Shown: piece by piece, positions 46,232-54,953 of the stretch
How positions within the stretch are numbered: position 1 is the stretch's first letter
Layout of the letters: each line of letters begins with the position of its first letter
Origin: Paracidovorax cattleyae
Lineage (GTDB): Bacteria > Pseudomonadota > Gammaproteobacteria > Burkholderiales > Burkholderiaceae_C
Direction of reading: 5' to 3'
Assembly: GCF_900104515.1 (NCBI RefSeq)
Contig: NZ_FNJL01000014.1
Coordinates: 79,184 to 143,183, forward strand
Length of the DNA stretch: 64,000 nucleotides
Made by a program: the position numbers and the translations under genes
The notes under the pieces: generated by a model
Databases searched by the model: none
What the model saw: the letters and a program-made list of their open reading frames with translations, nothing else
What the model was told of the DNA's origin: nothing

Positions 46232-49200
46232 ATGGCCACGCACCAGACCCCGAACCCCTACGCCGCCGCTGCGGCCCCGCCACCCCGCCCGCGCCGGCGG
46301 CGGGCCCTGCGCATCACGCTCTGGTCCTTCGCCAGCCTCATCGCGCTGCTGTTCGTGCTGGTCGCTGCCGCCTGGTGGTGGACCGGTACCGGCAACTCCC
46401 TGGCCACCGCACTCGCCCAGGCCGCGCGCCATCTGCCGGCCGGCCAGACCCTGGAAACCCGCGACGTCTCCGGCTCGGTGCGCGCGGGCGGGCAGATCGG
46501 CTGGCTGCGCTGGAGCAGCCCCACCCTCGTGGTGGAAGTGCAGGACGCGCGCATCGGCTGGAACCTGCCGCCGCTGCTGCAGCGCGAACTCTCCCTGGGC
46601 GAAGTGCATGCCGCGCGCATCGTCGCCACGCCGCGGACGCCCGCGGAGCCCGAGCCTGACAAGCCGGTGCAGCCCCTGGAACAGCTGGTGCTGCCGCTGC
46701 GCATCGACATTCCCCTGCGCGTCGATGAAATCACCTGGGCCGCCGCCAGCCCCGTCACCGTGCGCAACCTCGCCGGCCGCTACCGCTTCGACGGCGACCA
46801 GCACAGCGCCACGCTCGACAACCTGGAGCTGGCCCAGGGCCGCTACAGCGGCAGTGCCACGCTGCAGGCGCAGGCCCCGATGGCCCTGCAACTCACGGCC
46901 GACGGCGTGGTCCGCACGCCGGCCCCCGGCGGCGGCGCGGACCTCGAAGCCACCGCCCGCGCCGAAGTGCGCGGCACCCTCGCCACCGCTGCCGCGCGCC
47001 TGGATGTCTCCGGGCGCCTGCAGGCCGTGGCCGCGCAGGCCGAGGCGCCGCAGCGGCCCGCCGCGTCCGCGCCACGCCGCGCCGGCTCCGCGCCACGACC
47101 GCCTGCCGGCGCGGCATCCGCATCCACCCTCGCCGGCAAAGCGCCTTCCAGCGCGGAGCCCATGCAGGCCCAGGTCCAGGCCCGCATCGCCCCCTGGGCT
47201 CCGCAGCCCCTGCTGCAGGCTCAGGCCCAGCTGCAGGCCCTGGACGCGGCCGCGCTCTGGCCCCAGGCTCCTGCCACGCGGCTGAGCGGCCGCATCGAAG
47301 CCGCCCCCGCTCCGGCCACCGCACCAGAAACCGGGGCTCTACAGGCCACGCCGCAGCCAGCGCCCTCCCAGGCGCCAGCACCAGCATCGGCCGCATCCGT
47401 GCCCGCCCCGTCCGCCGGCACGCCACCCGCCACCGGCTGGGTCCTGTCCGCCCAACTGGAGAACGCCCTGCCCGGCCCCTGGGACAAAGGCCGGCTGCCG
47501 GTCGAATCCATCGAGGCGCGCGCCGATTTCGATGGGGCGCGCTGGACCGTGCCCCAGGCCACCGCCCGCGTGGGCAGCGGCACGATCGCACTGGAAGGCG
47601 CCTTCACGCCCGCCACGCACGCCCTCCACGGCGACCTGGAACTGCGCGGCGTGCGGCCCGACGCCGTGCTCAGCACCCTGGACGCCGCACCGCTCTCCGG
47701 CCGGGCGCGCGCACGCAGCGACGGCGTCCCCGCCACCGCCGCCGGAAGCGATGCTGCGGCCGGCGCCTCCGCACCCACGCCGCTGGTGCGCTTCTCGGCC
47801 GACATCCGCTCCACGGGCACCGCCCGCGCGCCCCACAAGGGCGGCACGGCCACGGCGCAGGCCGCCCCGCCGCTGCGCATCGACCGCCTCGCCACCGAAG
47901 GCACCTGGCAGGGCAGCCTGCTCACCCTCGCGCAACTGCAGTTGGACGCACTGCAGGTGCAAGCCAGCGCCCGCCAGCTGCGCATCGACACCACCACCCG
48001 CTCCGCCCAGGGCCAGCTGCAGGCCACGCTGCCCGGTGCCACCGCGCAGGTGGACGGCCGCATCGCCCCGCGCGCCGGCGCAGGCACGCTCGACCTGCGC
48101 GTGGCCAACGCCCAGCGCATGCAGCGCTGGATCGAATCCGTTCCCGGCCTCGGCACCGCCCTCGGCGGCGCCGCGCTGCAGGGCGAGGCGCGCCTCGATG
48201 CCCGCTGGAGCGGCGGCTGGGAATCCCTGATGGGCCAGCTGCAGGCCGCGGGACTCGTGGCCCGGCCCCAGGCCGGCGCCGCCACCGCCGCCGGCCCCTT
48301 CGAACTGCAGGCCCGCCTCGCCGCCCCGCGCTGGGAAGTGGCCCTGCCGCCGCGGCCCGGCACCGGTGCAGGCCCCGCGACCGTCAAGCTGACGGCCGTG
48401 CGGGCCGACGTGGCCGGCTCCGTGCCGCACGCCACCCTCTCGCTGGACGGCGAGGCGCGGCTCGACGAGCGCCGGCTCGACCTGCGCCTGCGCGGCTCCG
48501 GCGGCGCCGCGGGCCCGGACCAGTGGCGCGCGCAGATCGACGAACTGCGCCTGCAGGCCCGAGACGGACAGCGCCCGGGCCCCTGGACGGTGCAGTTCGC
48601 GCAGCCGCTCACCGTGTCGGCGCGCACCGCACCCACGCTGCAGGTGGAAACCTCCGGCGGACAGGCGCGCGTGTCCGCGCCCGCCCCGGGCGATGTCACC
48701 CTGCGCTGGGAACCCGTGCGCTTCGCGCGCACCGCATCGGGCAGCCTGCAGCTGCGCACGCGCGGCCAGCTGCAGGGCCTGCCCATGGCCTGGGCCGAAG
48801 CGCTGGCACAGGGCAGCGACGCCCTGGACCGCCTGGGCGTGCAGGGCAACCTGGTCTTCGACGGCGACTGGGACGTGGACGCGGGCGACACCCTGCGCGC
48901 GTCCGCCAGCCTGCGCCGCACCTCCGGCGACCTGCGCCTGCTGACCGGCAACGCACCCGCGGCCACCGTCGTGCGCAGCAGCGGCCCGAGCGCAGGCACC
49001 GGCACGGGATCGGCCGCCGACATGGTCCGCGGAACGGCCGCCGCCGCGAACGCCTCCGCGACCGACACGCCCCGCGGCGCCGGCACGCCCGCGGGCGTGC
49101 GCGCCGCCGAAGTGCGCCTGCAGGCAGAAGGCGACACCGTGCGTGCGCGCCTGCAATGGGACAGCGAGCGCGCGGGCCAGGTCCAGGCCGAAGCCTCCAC

Positions 49201-50656
49201 GCGCCTGGCGCGCGTGGGCCAAGGATGGGAATGGCCCGCCGACGCTCCCCTTTCCGCCACCGCGCGCGCGCGGCTGCCCGACGTGGGCGTGTGGTCCACC
49301 CTCGCCCCGCCGGGCTGGCGCGTGCAGGGCACGCTCGATGCCGACGTGGCGCTGTCCGGCACCCGCACTGCGCCGCGCTGGAGCGGCACGCTCGCCGCCG
49401 ACCAACTGGCCGTGCGCTCGCTGCTCGACGGCGTGGACCTGCAGAACGGCCGCCTGCGCGCGGCGCTGCGCGGCGACCGGCTCGAGATCACCGAATTCCG
49501 CGTGAACGGCGGCCCCGGCAGCAGCGCGCGCATCGCCGGCTTCAGCGGCAACCGCACCGCCGCGCCCAAGGACGGCGGAACCCTTTCGGGCACCGGCACC
49601 GTGTCGTGGGCCGGCATGGGCCGGGACGCCGCGGCGGGCGGCTCTGGCATCGCCATGGACTTCACCGCGGATGCGCGGGCCCTGCAGGTACTGGTGCGCG
49701 CCGACCGCCAGGTGAGCATCTCGGGCCAGGTGCGCGCGCAGCTGCGCCAGGGCCAGATGTCGCTGCGCGGCAAGCTCACCGCCGACCGCGCCACCATCAT
49801 CCTGCCGGAGGCCGGCGCGCCCAGCCTGGGCAGCGACGTGGTCGTGCGCTCCGCCGCCACCGACCGCGCCCGCGCCGAGGCCGCCCAGCGCGAAGGGGCC
49901 CGGGCCGGCCGCGTGGAAGCCGCGCGCCCGCCCGACATCGCCCTCACCTTCGACCTCGGAGATGATTTCGCGCTGCAGGGCCACGGCGTCACCACGCGCC
50001 TGGCCGGCGAGCTGGAGATCCGCGGCGCCACCACGGCCGGCGGCCCGCCGCGCATCACCGGCGAGGTCCGCACCGTCGAAGGCCGCTACCGCGCATGGGG
50101 CCAGGCGCTCAACATCGAGACCGGACTCGCGCGCTTCAATGGCCCCTACGACAACCCCGCGCTGGACGTGCTGGCCATCCGGCCCAACATCAGCGTGCGC
50201 GCGGGCGTGCAGGTCTCGGGCACGGCCAAGGCGCCGCGCGTGGCGCTCTACTCCGACCCCGACCTGCCCGACGCCGAGAAACTCTCCTGGGTGGTCCTGG
50301 GCCGCAGCACCGCCGCGGGCGGGGCCGAGGCCGCGCTGCTGCAGCAGGCCGCGCTGGCCCTGCTCGGCGGCGGGGGCGGCAATGCGGGTGCGGGCAATTT
50401 CGCGAGCCGACTGGGGCTGGATGAGATCGGCTTCCGCGGCCCGAACTCCGGCGCCAGCAGCGAAGACGCCTCCGGCGCCGCGCTCACCTTCGGCAAGCGG
50501 CTGTCCAAGGACCTGTACGTCACCTACGAACGCAGCCTTTCGGGCGCCCTGGGCACGCTCTACATCTTCTACGACCTCACGCAGCGGCTCACGCTGCGCG
50601 GCCAGACGGGCGTGCAAAGCGCGGTGGACCTGATCTACACGCTGCGGTACGACTGA
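46232..50656 (+). CDS. tamB: TamB inner-membrane-anchored translocation/lipid-transfer protein
   Basis: A 1,474-residue AsmA/TamB-type protein with one N-terminal helix (LRITLWSFASLIALLFVLVAA, about 27-48) and a very long beta-rich periplasmic body. It ends in the DUF490 domain, with the conserved RYRAWGQALNIETGLARFNGPYDNPALDVLA-type region near 1,285-1,315 and the closing YDLTQRLTLRGQTG. TamB bridges the inner and outer membranes and passes phospholipid or protein to TamA. The Ala/Pro/Gln-rich stretch about residues 270-420 looks like a low-complexity linker. Starts with ATG 46232. Confidence 0.92.
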   Translation: MATHQTPNPYAAAAAPPPRPRRRRALRITLWSFASLIALLFVLVAAAWWWTGTGNSLATALAQAARHLPAGQTLETRDVSGSVRAGGQIGWLRWSSPTLVVEVQDARIGWNLPPLLQRELSLGEVHAARIVATPRTPAEPEPDKPVQPLEQLVLPLRIDIPLRVDEITWAAASPVTVRNLAGRYRFDGDQHSATLDNLELAQGRYSGSATLQAQAPMALQLTADGVVRTPAPGGGADLEATARAEVRGTLATAAARLDVSGRLQAVAAQAEAPQRPAASAPRRAGSAPRPPAGAASASTLAGKAPSSAEPMQAQVQARIAPWAPQPLLQAQAQLQALDAAALWPQAPATRLSGRIEAAPAPATAPETGALQATPQPAPSQAPAPASAASVPAPSAGTPPATGWVLSAQLENALPGPWDKGRLPVESIEARADFDGARWTVPQATARVGSGTIALEGAFTPATHALHGDLELRGVRPDAVLSTLDAAPLSGRARARSDGVPATAAGSDAAAGASAPTPLVRFSADIRSTGTARAPHKGGTATAQAAPPLRIDRLATEGTWQGSLLTLAQLQLDALQVQASARQLRIDTTTRSAQGQLQATLPGATAQVDGRIAPRAGAGTLDLRVANAQRMQRWIESVPGLGTALGGAALQGEARLDARWSGGWESLMGQLQAAGLVARPQAGAATAAGPFELQARLAAPRWEVALPPRPGTGAGPATVKLTAVRADVAGSVPHATLSLDGEARLDERRLDLRLRGSGGAAGPDQWRAQIDELRLQARDGQRPGPWTVQFAQPLTVSARTAPTLQVETSGGQARVSAPAPGDVTLRWEPVRFARTASGSLQLRTRGQLQGLPMAWAEALAQGSDALDRLGVQGNLVFDGDWDVDAGDTLRASASLRRTSGDLRLLTGNAPAATVVRSSGPSAGTGTGSAADMVRGTAAAANASATDTPRGAGTPAGVRAAEVRLQAEGDTVRARLQWDSERAGQVQAEASTRLARVGQGWEWPADAPLSATARARLPDVGVWSTLAPPGWRVQGTLDADVALSGTRTAPRWSGTLAADQLAVRSLLDGVDLQNGRLRAALRGDRLEITEFRVNGGPGSSARIAGFSGNRTAAPKDGGTLSGTGTVSWAGMGRDAAAGGSGIAMDFTADARALQVLVRADRQVSISGQVRAQLRQGQMSLRGKLTADRATIILPEAGAPSLGSDVVVRSAATDRARAEAAQREGARAGRVEAARPPDIALTFDLGDDFALQGHGVTTRLAGELEIRGATTAGGPPRITGEVRTVEGRYRAWGQALNIETGLARFNGPYDNPALDVLAIRPNISVRAGVQVSGTAKAPRVALYSDPDLPDAEKLSWVVLGRSTAAGGAEAALLQQAALALLGGGGGNAGAGNFASRLGLDEIGFRGPNSGASSEDASGAALTFGKRLSKDLYVTYERSLSGALGTLYIFYDLTQRLTLRGQTGVQSAVDLIYTLRYD

Positions 50657-50687
50657 AGCGGCGCACGTGCCGCGCGCTGCCGCCCGG

Positions 50688-50706
50688 CCCGCGCGGAACC
50701 GCGGGT
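50688..50706 (+). terminator. Weak hairpin after tamB
   Basis: CCCGCG (50688-50693) pairs with CGCGGG (50700-50705), followed by TCTTC, 32 bases after the stop of tamB and just before the end of the convergent GAF gene. There is no clear T run, so termination may be partial. Confidence 0.35.
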
Positions 50707-50708
50707 CT

Positions 50709-51251
50709 TCAGGAAACGGAAGGGAGAGGGAGAGGCGACGTGGACGGGGTCCGCGCGCCCGGCGGCGCCTCCGGCACCGGCCCGCCGTGCAGGCGGCGCA
50801 CGAAGGGATAGAGCATGTGGCCCGCCGCCTTGAGCAGCTCGTACTGCACAGGCGTGAGCTCGCGCTCTTCGTAGTCGAAATGGCACAGCGTGCCCCAGAG
50901 CCCGCCCGCGTTGTCGCCTATCGGCACGCCGTGGTAGGCGACGACCACGCCGCGGAAGGGACTGTGTGCCAGCCTCTCCTCGTGCAGAGAATTCTCGGTC
51001 AGCAACTCGCCATCGCGCAGCACGAACTGGCAGAAGCTGTCGGCCAGCTCCACCACCGCCAGGGCCTCCGGGCGCGCCTGGCCGAGCTTGTCGTACACAT
51101 GGACATTGAAGAGGCGGGGCCCATCGACCCGGAAGATGCCGGTGTAGCGGTGCGCGACATTGGCATTGAGCGCCTCCATGCCGGCACCCAGCCCCCGCCC
51201 GCGCAGGATCGCCAGCAGTTGCGGGGACGTCAGGTCGAGGAGTGGAGGCAT
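50709..51251 (-). CDS. GAF-domain-like protein
   Basis: A 180-residue protein with one GAF-like sensor fold (about 20-160). The domain begins IFRVDGPRLFNVHVYD and continues with ADSFCQFVLRDGELLTENSLHEERLAHSPFRGVVVAYHGVPI, the strand pattern of GAF domains (C-x-x-V region and G-x-P). A Pro-rich C-terminal tail of about 20 residues follows. No output domain is present, so it may bind a small molecule or redox ligand and act on a partner. It reads toward tamB. Confidence 0.8.
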   Translation of the reverse strand: MPPLLDLTSPQLLAILRGRGLGAGMEALNANVAHRYTGIFRVDGPRLFNVHVYDKLGQARPEALAVVELADSFCQFVLRDGELLTENSLHEERLAHSPFRGVVVAYHGVPIGDNAGGLWGTLCHFDYEERELTPVQYELLKAAGHMLYPFVRRLHGGPVPEAPPGARTPSTSPLPLPSVS

Positions 51252-51317
51252 GCGGAAACCATTGTAGAGCCCGTCCCGGCCGGAGGACGACGATCCCCCC
51301 TTGGCGCCCGTCGGCGA

Positions 51318-51608
51318 TCAGCCCCGGCCACCGGGCGCCAGCTGGATCGTGCCCAGCCCCGCTGGCGCATCGCCCGGCCTGCGGGGCGCGAGCCAGTACA
51401 CCCATGCGCCCTGCAGCCAGGCCAGCGCATAGAGCGCCGAGGCGGCGAACACGCCCCAGTGCCCCGACCGCCACCCGGCCCAGAACCAGAAAGGCTGCCC
51501 CAGCAGCCCGACCACGCACGCCCAGCGCCGCCAGCGCGCCGAGCGCGCCTGCGACAGCCACGCGGCGAATGCGCCGAAAAACGCGATGGCAATCTGTTCG
51601 AAAGGCAT
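51318..51608 (-). CDS. Small inner-membrane protein
   Basis: A 96-residue hydrophobic protein with about three predicted helices: MPFEQIAIAFFGAFAAWLSQ, then RRWACVVGLLGQPFWFWAGWRSGHWGVFAASALYALAWLQGAWVYWL. It is Trp-rich and resembles small membrane proteins of unknown function seen in proteobacteria and phage-related regions. It lies between the GAF gene and the tRNA gene. No function can be assigned. Confidence 0.65.
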   Translation of the reverse strand: MPFEQIAIAFFGAFAAWLSQARSARWRRWACVVGLLGQPFWFWAGWRSGHWGVFAASALYALAWLQGAWVYWLAPRRPGDAPAGLGTIQLAPGGRG

Positions 51609-51723
51609 GGCTGGAGCATACTGTATATTCAAACAGTCGTCCAAGGCAGGCTTCGGGCGGCCCGCGCCGCGTTCGGCTGCCCGCCCTGGCACCTCCGCGG
51701 CCGGCCTTACAATCCGCCGTCCT

Positions 51724-51798
51724 CTCCTCATAGTTCAATGGATAGAACGAGTGCCTCCTAAGCGCTAGATGCAGGTTCGATTCCTGCTGAGGGGACCA
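51724..51798 (+). tRNA. tRNA-Arg (anticodon CCU)
   Basis: A full cloverleaf with encoded CCA: acceptor CTCCTCA (51724-51730) pairs with TGAGGGG, the D-loop contains GTTCAATGGATAGAAC, the anticodon loop CTCCTAA gives CCT, and the T-arm is GCAGG-TTCGATT-CCTGC. It decodes AGG arginine codons, rare in this GC-rich genome. Confidence 0.95.
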
Positions 51799-51892
51799 GC
51801 CTCCCGCGCCGGCGCAGTCTCCACGGCCACTGCGCCGGACAGCAGAGAAAAATGCCAGCATCGCACGGCGGGCATTCTTGTGCCTGCGGCCC

Positions 51893-51922
51893 CAAAGAAA
51901 AGGCCCGCTCGAGGCGGGCCTT
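51893..51922 (-). terminator. Rho-independent terminator for the small exported protein
   Basis: Read on the minus strand, AAGGCCCGC pairs with GCGGGCCTT across a five-base loop (51900-51922) and is followed by TTTCTTTG. It sits 25 bases beyond the stop of the 51947-52213 gene. Confidence 0.8.
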
Positions 51923-51946
51923 GCAGGTGGCGGAAGGGGACCGGCG

Positions 51947-52213
51947 TCAGTCGGTGGACTTCTTCAGCGATTCCTTCGCCTTTTCCTTGGAGTGGTGCGC
52001 GCGGTTCTTGTGGTAGCCGGCCTTGGCGTTGTTGACGGCCTTGCCCACGGGGCCGCTATGCTTGGCGTCGTTCTCGGCGCGCTTCTGGTCGATCTTGTGT
52101 TCCGTGGCGTCTGCCGCTTCGGAAGCGGCCTTGCCCACCTGGGCGTGGGCGGCGTGGCCTGCCAGCAGGGCGGCGGCAGCGGCGAGGGCGGCGAAGGTCT
52201 TGTTGAGGATCAT
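51947..52213 (-). CDS. Small exported Lys/Ala-rich protein
   Basis: An 88-residue protein with a signal peptide (MILNKTFAALAAAAALLAGHAAHA, cleavage about residue 24). The mature part is charged, helical and Lys/Asn/His-rich (DQKRAENDAKHSGPVGKAVNNAK). Similar small exported proteins occur widely in Burkholderiales; no function is known. It has its own terminator downstream and probably its own promoter, so it is a monocistronic unit. The long upstream region (52214-52490) holds no gene that I can support. Confidence 0.75.
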   Translation of the reverse strand: MILNKTFAALAAAAALLAGHAAHAQVGKAASEAADATEHKIDQKRAENDAKHSGPVGKAVNNAKAGYHKNRAHHSKEKAKESLKKSTD

Positions 52214-52490
52214 GGTGCGTTCTCCTGGTGGTGTTGTGGCACGTAGGCCGCAGCATCGCGGACCCTGCAGCCCGGCCGTGTCAGCGGGCAGCCCGACCCG
52301 CTGGCGGCGCCTGCCGCGCCTGCGCTACGCCATGGAACGGGTCCGCGGCGCCCACGCCGGGGCGGGCGCCCGTCCCACAGCCGGGCATGGCCCCGCTGCC
52401 TACAGTGGCACGGTCGGGTTGTCCCCGGCGCCGACCCCACCCTCCCCGCCTTCCTCCATTCCTCTTCCCTCTTTACGTGCAGGAGCCCCC

Positions 52491-53525
52491 ATGAGCGACG
52501 ACGACCACGGCCAGCCCAACCCCCTCCTCAATGCCCTTTCCAACGCCGTCGCCGCCGTGCGCGCGGACGACGACCAGCTGGCGCTGGCCCGCGCGCACGA
52601 AGCGCTGGGACCCAGGGCCATCGAAAAGCTCGACGTGGCGGAAGCCCGCCGCCAGCCCACGGTGGCGGACGCCGTGAATCACCTGTTGCGCGAACAGGGC
52701 CGCTCCACCGATCCCGAGCGCCTGGTGCCTGGCGTGCAGGCCACGGAAACCACCGTGGACGGCGCCACGGGACCGCTGCGCGCCACGGTCTATACCCCCG
52801 AGACCGCTCCGGGCCCGCTGCCGGTGGTGCTGTACTTCCACGGCGGCGGCTGGGTGATCGCCAGCAAGGAGGTCTATGACGGCGGCGCCCGCGGCCTGGC
52901 CCGCGAAGCGCATGCCATCGTGGTGTCGGTGGATTACCGCCAGGCCCCGGAAAACCGCTTCCCCGCAGCCTGGGACGATGCTTTCGCCGCCTACCGCTGG
53001 GTCACCGAGAACGCCGGCGTCCTCGGCGGCGATCCCGAGCGGATCGCACTGGCCGGCGAGAGCGCCGGCGGCAACCTGGCCGTGGCCACCGCCATCGCGG
53101 TGCGCGACGCGGGCCTGCGCGCGCCGCGCCATGTGCTGAGCGTCTATCCCGTGGCGCAGACCAACCTGAACACCGAGTCCTACCTGGAAAACGCCATCGC
53201 CAAGCCGCTGAACCGCGCGATGGTGAAATGGTTCGTGGACCACCTGGTGCGCTCCGAGGAAGACCTGGCCGACCCGCGCCTGTCCCTCGTCGATGCCCGC
53301 CTGGAAGGCCTGCCGCCGGTCACCATCATCAACGCCCGCATCGACCCGCTGCGCAGCGACGGCGCCAAGCTCGAGAAGGCGCTGCAGGAGGCCGGCGTGC
53401 CGGTGGAGCGGCGCGACTACGAGGGCGTGGCCCACGAGTTCTTCGGCGCCGCCGCCGTGCTGGAAAAAGCCCGCCAGGCCCAGGCCTACGCGGGCGAGCG
53501 GCTGCGCGCAGCCCTGCGCGCCTGA
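52491..53525 (+). CDS. HSL-family alpha/beta hydrolase (esterase/lipase)
   Basis: A 344-residue esterase of the hormone-sensitive lipase family (family IV). The HGGG oxyanion motif is in LYFHGGGWVIASKEVYDGGA, the nucleophile in GESAGGNLAV (about residue 190), an Asp in INARIDPLRSDGAKLE, and His in GVAHEFFG. An unusual N-terminal part of about 90 residues precedes the hydrolase core. It likely cleaves short-chain esters; it is often a detoxifying or secondary-metabolite enzyme. It starts at ATG 52491 after AGGAGCCCCC. Confidence 0.9.
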   Translation: MSDDDHGQPNPLLNALSNAVAAVRADDDQLALARAHEALGPRAIEKLDVAEARRQPTVADAVNHLLREQGRSTDPERLVPGVQATETTVDGATGPLRATVYTPETAPGPLPVVLYFHGGGWVIASKEVYDGGARGLAREAHAIVVSVDYRQAPENRFPAAWDDAFAAYRWVTENAGVLGGDPERIALAGESAGGNLAVATAIAVRDAGLRAPRHVLSVYPVAQTNLNTESYLENAIAKPLNRAMVKWFVDHLVRSEEDLADPRLSLVDARLEGLPPVTIINARIDPLRSDGAKLEKALQEAGVPVERRDYEGVAHEFFGAAAVLEKARQAQAYAGERLRAALRA

Positions 53526-53656
53526 CGCGCTACACTGGTGCTCCAAGGGGTGCCCTTCCCGCTGCCGCCCCCCCTCCGCGGCACCGGTGAAGATGGCAGG
53601 TCGTCGCGCAGGTCGGGCCGCCGCGCGTGTACCAACACGACCTCCTGCACCCTTCC

Positions 53657-54928
53657 ATGGACACCCATCCCTTCGCCCAGGGCGTTTCCGCCGCGGTCTT
53701 CGCCGTCGCGCTGCTCCACACCTTCGCCGCCAGCCAGTTCGAACGGCTCTCGCGGCGCTTCCCTCGCCATGCGGGGCTTTTCCACCTGCTCGGCGAGGTC
53801 GAAGTGGTCTTCGGCTTCTGGGCCATCATGCTCATCGCCCTGCTCGCCCTGATGCAGGGCGGCACGAAAGCACTGGCCTATGCCGAATCCCGCAACTACA
53901 CCGAGCCGCTGTTCGTCTTCGTGGTGATGGTGGTGGCGGCGTCCCGCCCCATCCTGGACGCAGTGACCCGCACGGTGGAGGCCCTCGCGCGGCACCTGCC
54001 CGTGGCGCGGCCGGTGGCCCTGGCCTGGCTGGGCCTGTCGGTGGTCCCGCTGCTGGGCTCCCTCATCACCGAACCGGCGGCCATGACGCTGGCGGCCCTG
54101 CTGCTGGCGCCCGTGGCCTTCCATTCCGGCATTCCCGAACGCGCCAAGTACCTCGCGCTGGGCGTGCTGCTGGTCAATGTCTCCATCGGCGGCACGCTCA
54201 CTGCCTACGCGGCGCCGCCGGTGCTGATGGTGGCCGCGACCTGGCAGTGGGACAGCGCCTTCATGTTCACGCACTTCGGCTGGAAGGCCGCGCTGGCCGT
54301 GTTCGCCAACGCCACGCTCGCCGCGCTGGTGCTGCGCCCGCACCTGCTGCGCCATGCCGCGCGGGGCGTGCTTCCCGATGCCGTTGCCGGCGCCCCGGTT
54401 CCGGCCGTGGTGTCGGCAGTGCACATCGCGCTGCTGGCGGGCGTGGTGGTGTTCGCGCACCACCCTGTCGTCTTCCTCGGGCTGTTCCTGCTGTTCCTGG
54501 GCTTCACGCAGGCCTATGCGCGGCACCAGAGCCCGCTGATCCTCAAGGAGGCGCTGCTCGTCGGCTTTTTCCTCGCGGGCCTGGTGGTGCTGGGCGGCCT
54601 GCAGCGCTGGTGGCTGCAGCCCATCGTCTCCAGCCTGGAGCCGCTCGCGCTCTTCTTCGGCGCCCTGGGCCTCACGGCGGTGACCGACAACGCGGCGCTC
54701 ACCTACCTGGGCTCGCTCATCGGGGGCATCTCGCCGCAGAGCCAGTACATGCTGGTGGCCGGCGCGGTGGCCGGGGGCGGCCTCACGGTGATCGCCAATG
54801 CACCCAACCCGGCCGGGGTGGCCCTGCTCAAGCCCGGCTTCGCGGACGGCACCGTGGGCGCCGGGGACCTGCTGCTGGGCGCGCTGGTGCCCACGGCCGT
54901 GGCCGCGGCGGCCTTCCTGGCGCTGTAG
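53657..54928 (+). CDS. Putative Na+/H+ antiporter family membrane protein
   Basis: A 423-residue inner-membrane protein with about 11-12 helices: HAGLFHLLGEVEVVFGFWAIMLI opens it, PLLGSLITEPAAMTLAALLLAPV is a central helix, and GALGLTAVTDNAALTYLGSLIGG lies near 340. The last third is strongly hydrophobic. It matches a family annotated as putative Na+/H+ antiporters, but the exact ions are untested. The ATG at 53657 (MDTHPFAQG) is preferred to one at 53627. Confidence 0.8.
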   Translation: MDTHPFAQGVSAAVFAVALLHTFAASQFERLSRRFPRHAGLFHLLGEVEVVFGFWAIMLIALLALMQGGTKALAYAESRNYTEPLFVFVVMVVAASRPILDAVTRTVEALARHLPVARPVALAWLGLSVVPLLGSLITEPAAMTLAALLLAPVAFHSGIPERAKYLALGVLLVNVSIGGTLTAYAAPPVLMVAATWQWDSAFMFTHFGWKAALAVFANATLAALVLRPHLLRHAARGVLPDAVAGAPVPAVVSAVHIALLAGVVVFAHHPVVFLGLFLLFLGFTQAYARHQSPLILKEALLVGFFLAGLVVLGGLQRWWLQPIVSSLEPLALFFGALGLTAVTDNAALTYLGSLIGGISPQSQYMLVAGAVAGGGLTVIANAPNPAGVALLKPGFADGTVGAGDLLLGALVPTAVAAAAFLAL

Positions 54929-54953
54929 CGCGACGGGCCGCGCCCGGCGGACG

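Noticed and set aside
47339..50617. A 1,092-codon minus-strand open frame inside tamB.
   Set aside because: Composition is Gly/Ala/Arg/Gln-rich with no domain; the sense frame has the TamB N-terminal helix and DUF490 end. Long antisense frames are expected in such high-GC repeats.
51724..52213. tRNA-Arg(CCU) as an attachment site for an integrated element.
   Set aside because: No integrase, no repeated tRNA 3' end and no phage-like genes lie downstream inside the window; the neighbouring genes look chromosomal.
52214..52490. A coding start for the esterase upstream of 52491.
   Set aside because: The frame is open to 52023 but crosses the divergent small-protein gene; a good ribosome site and family-like start lie at 52491.
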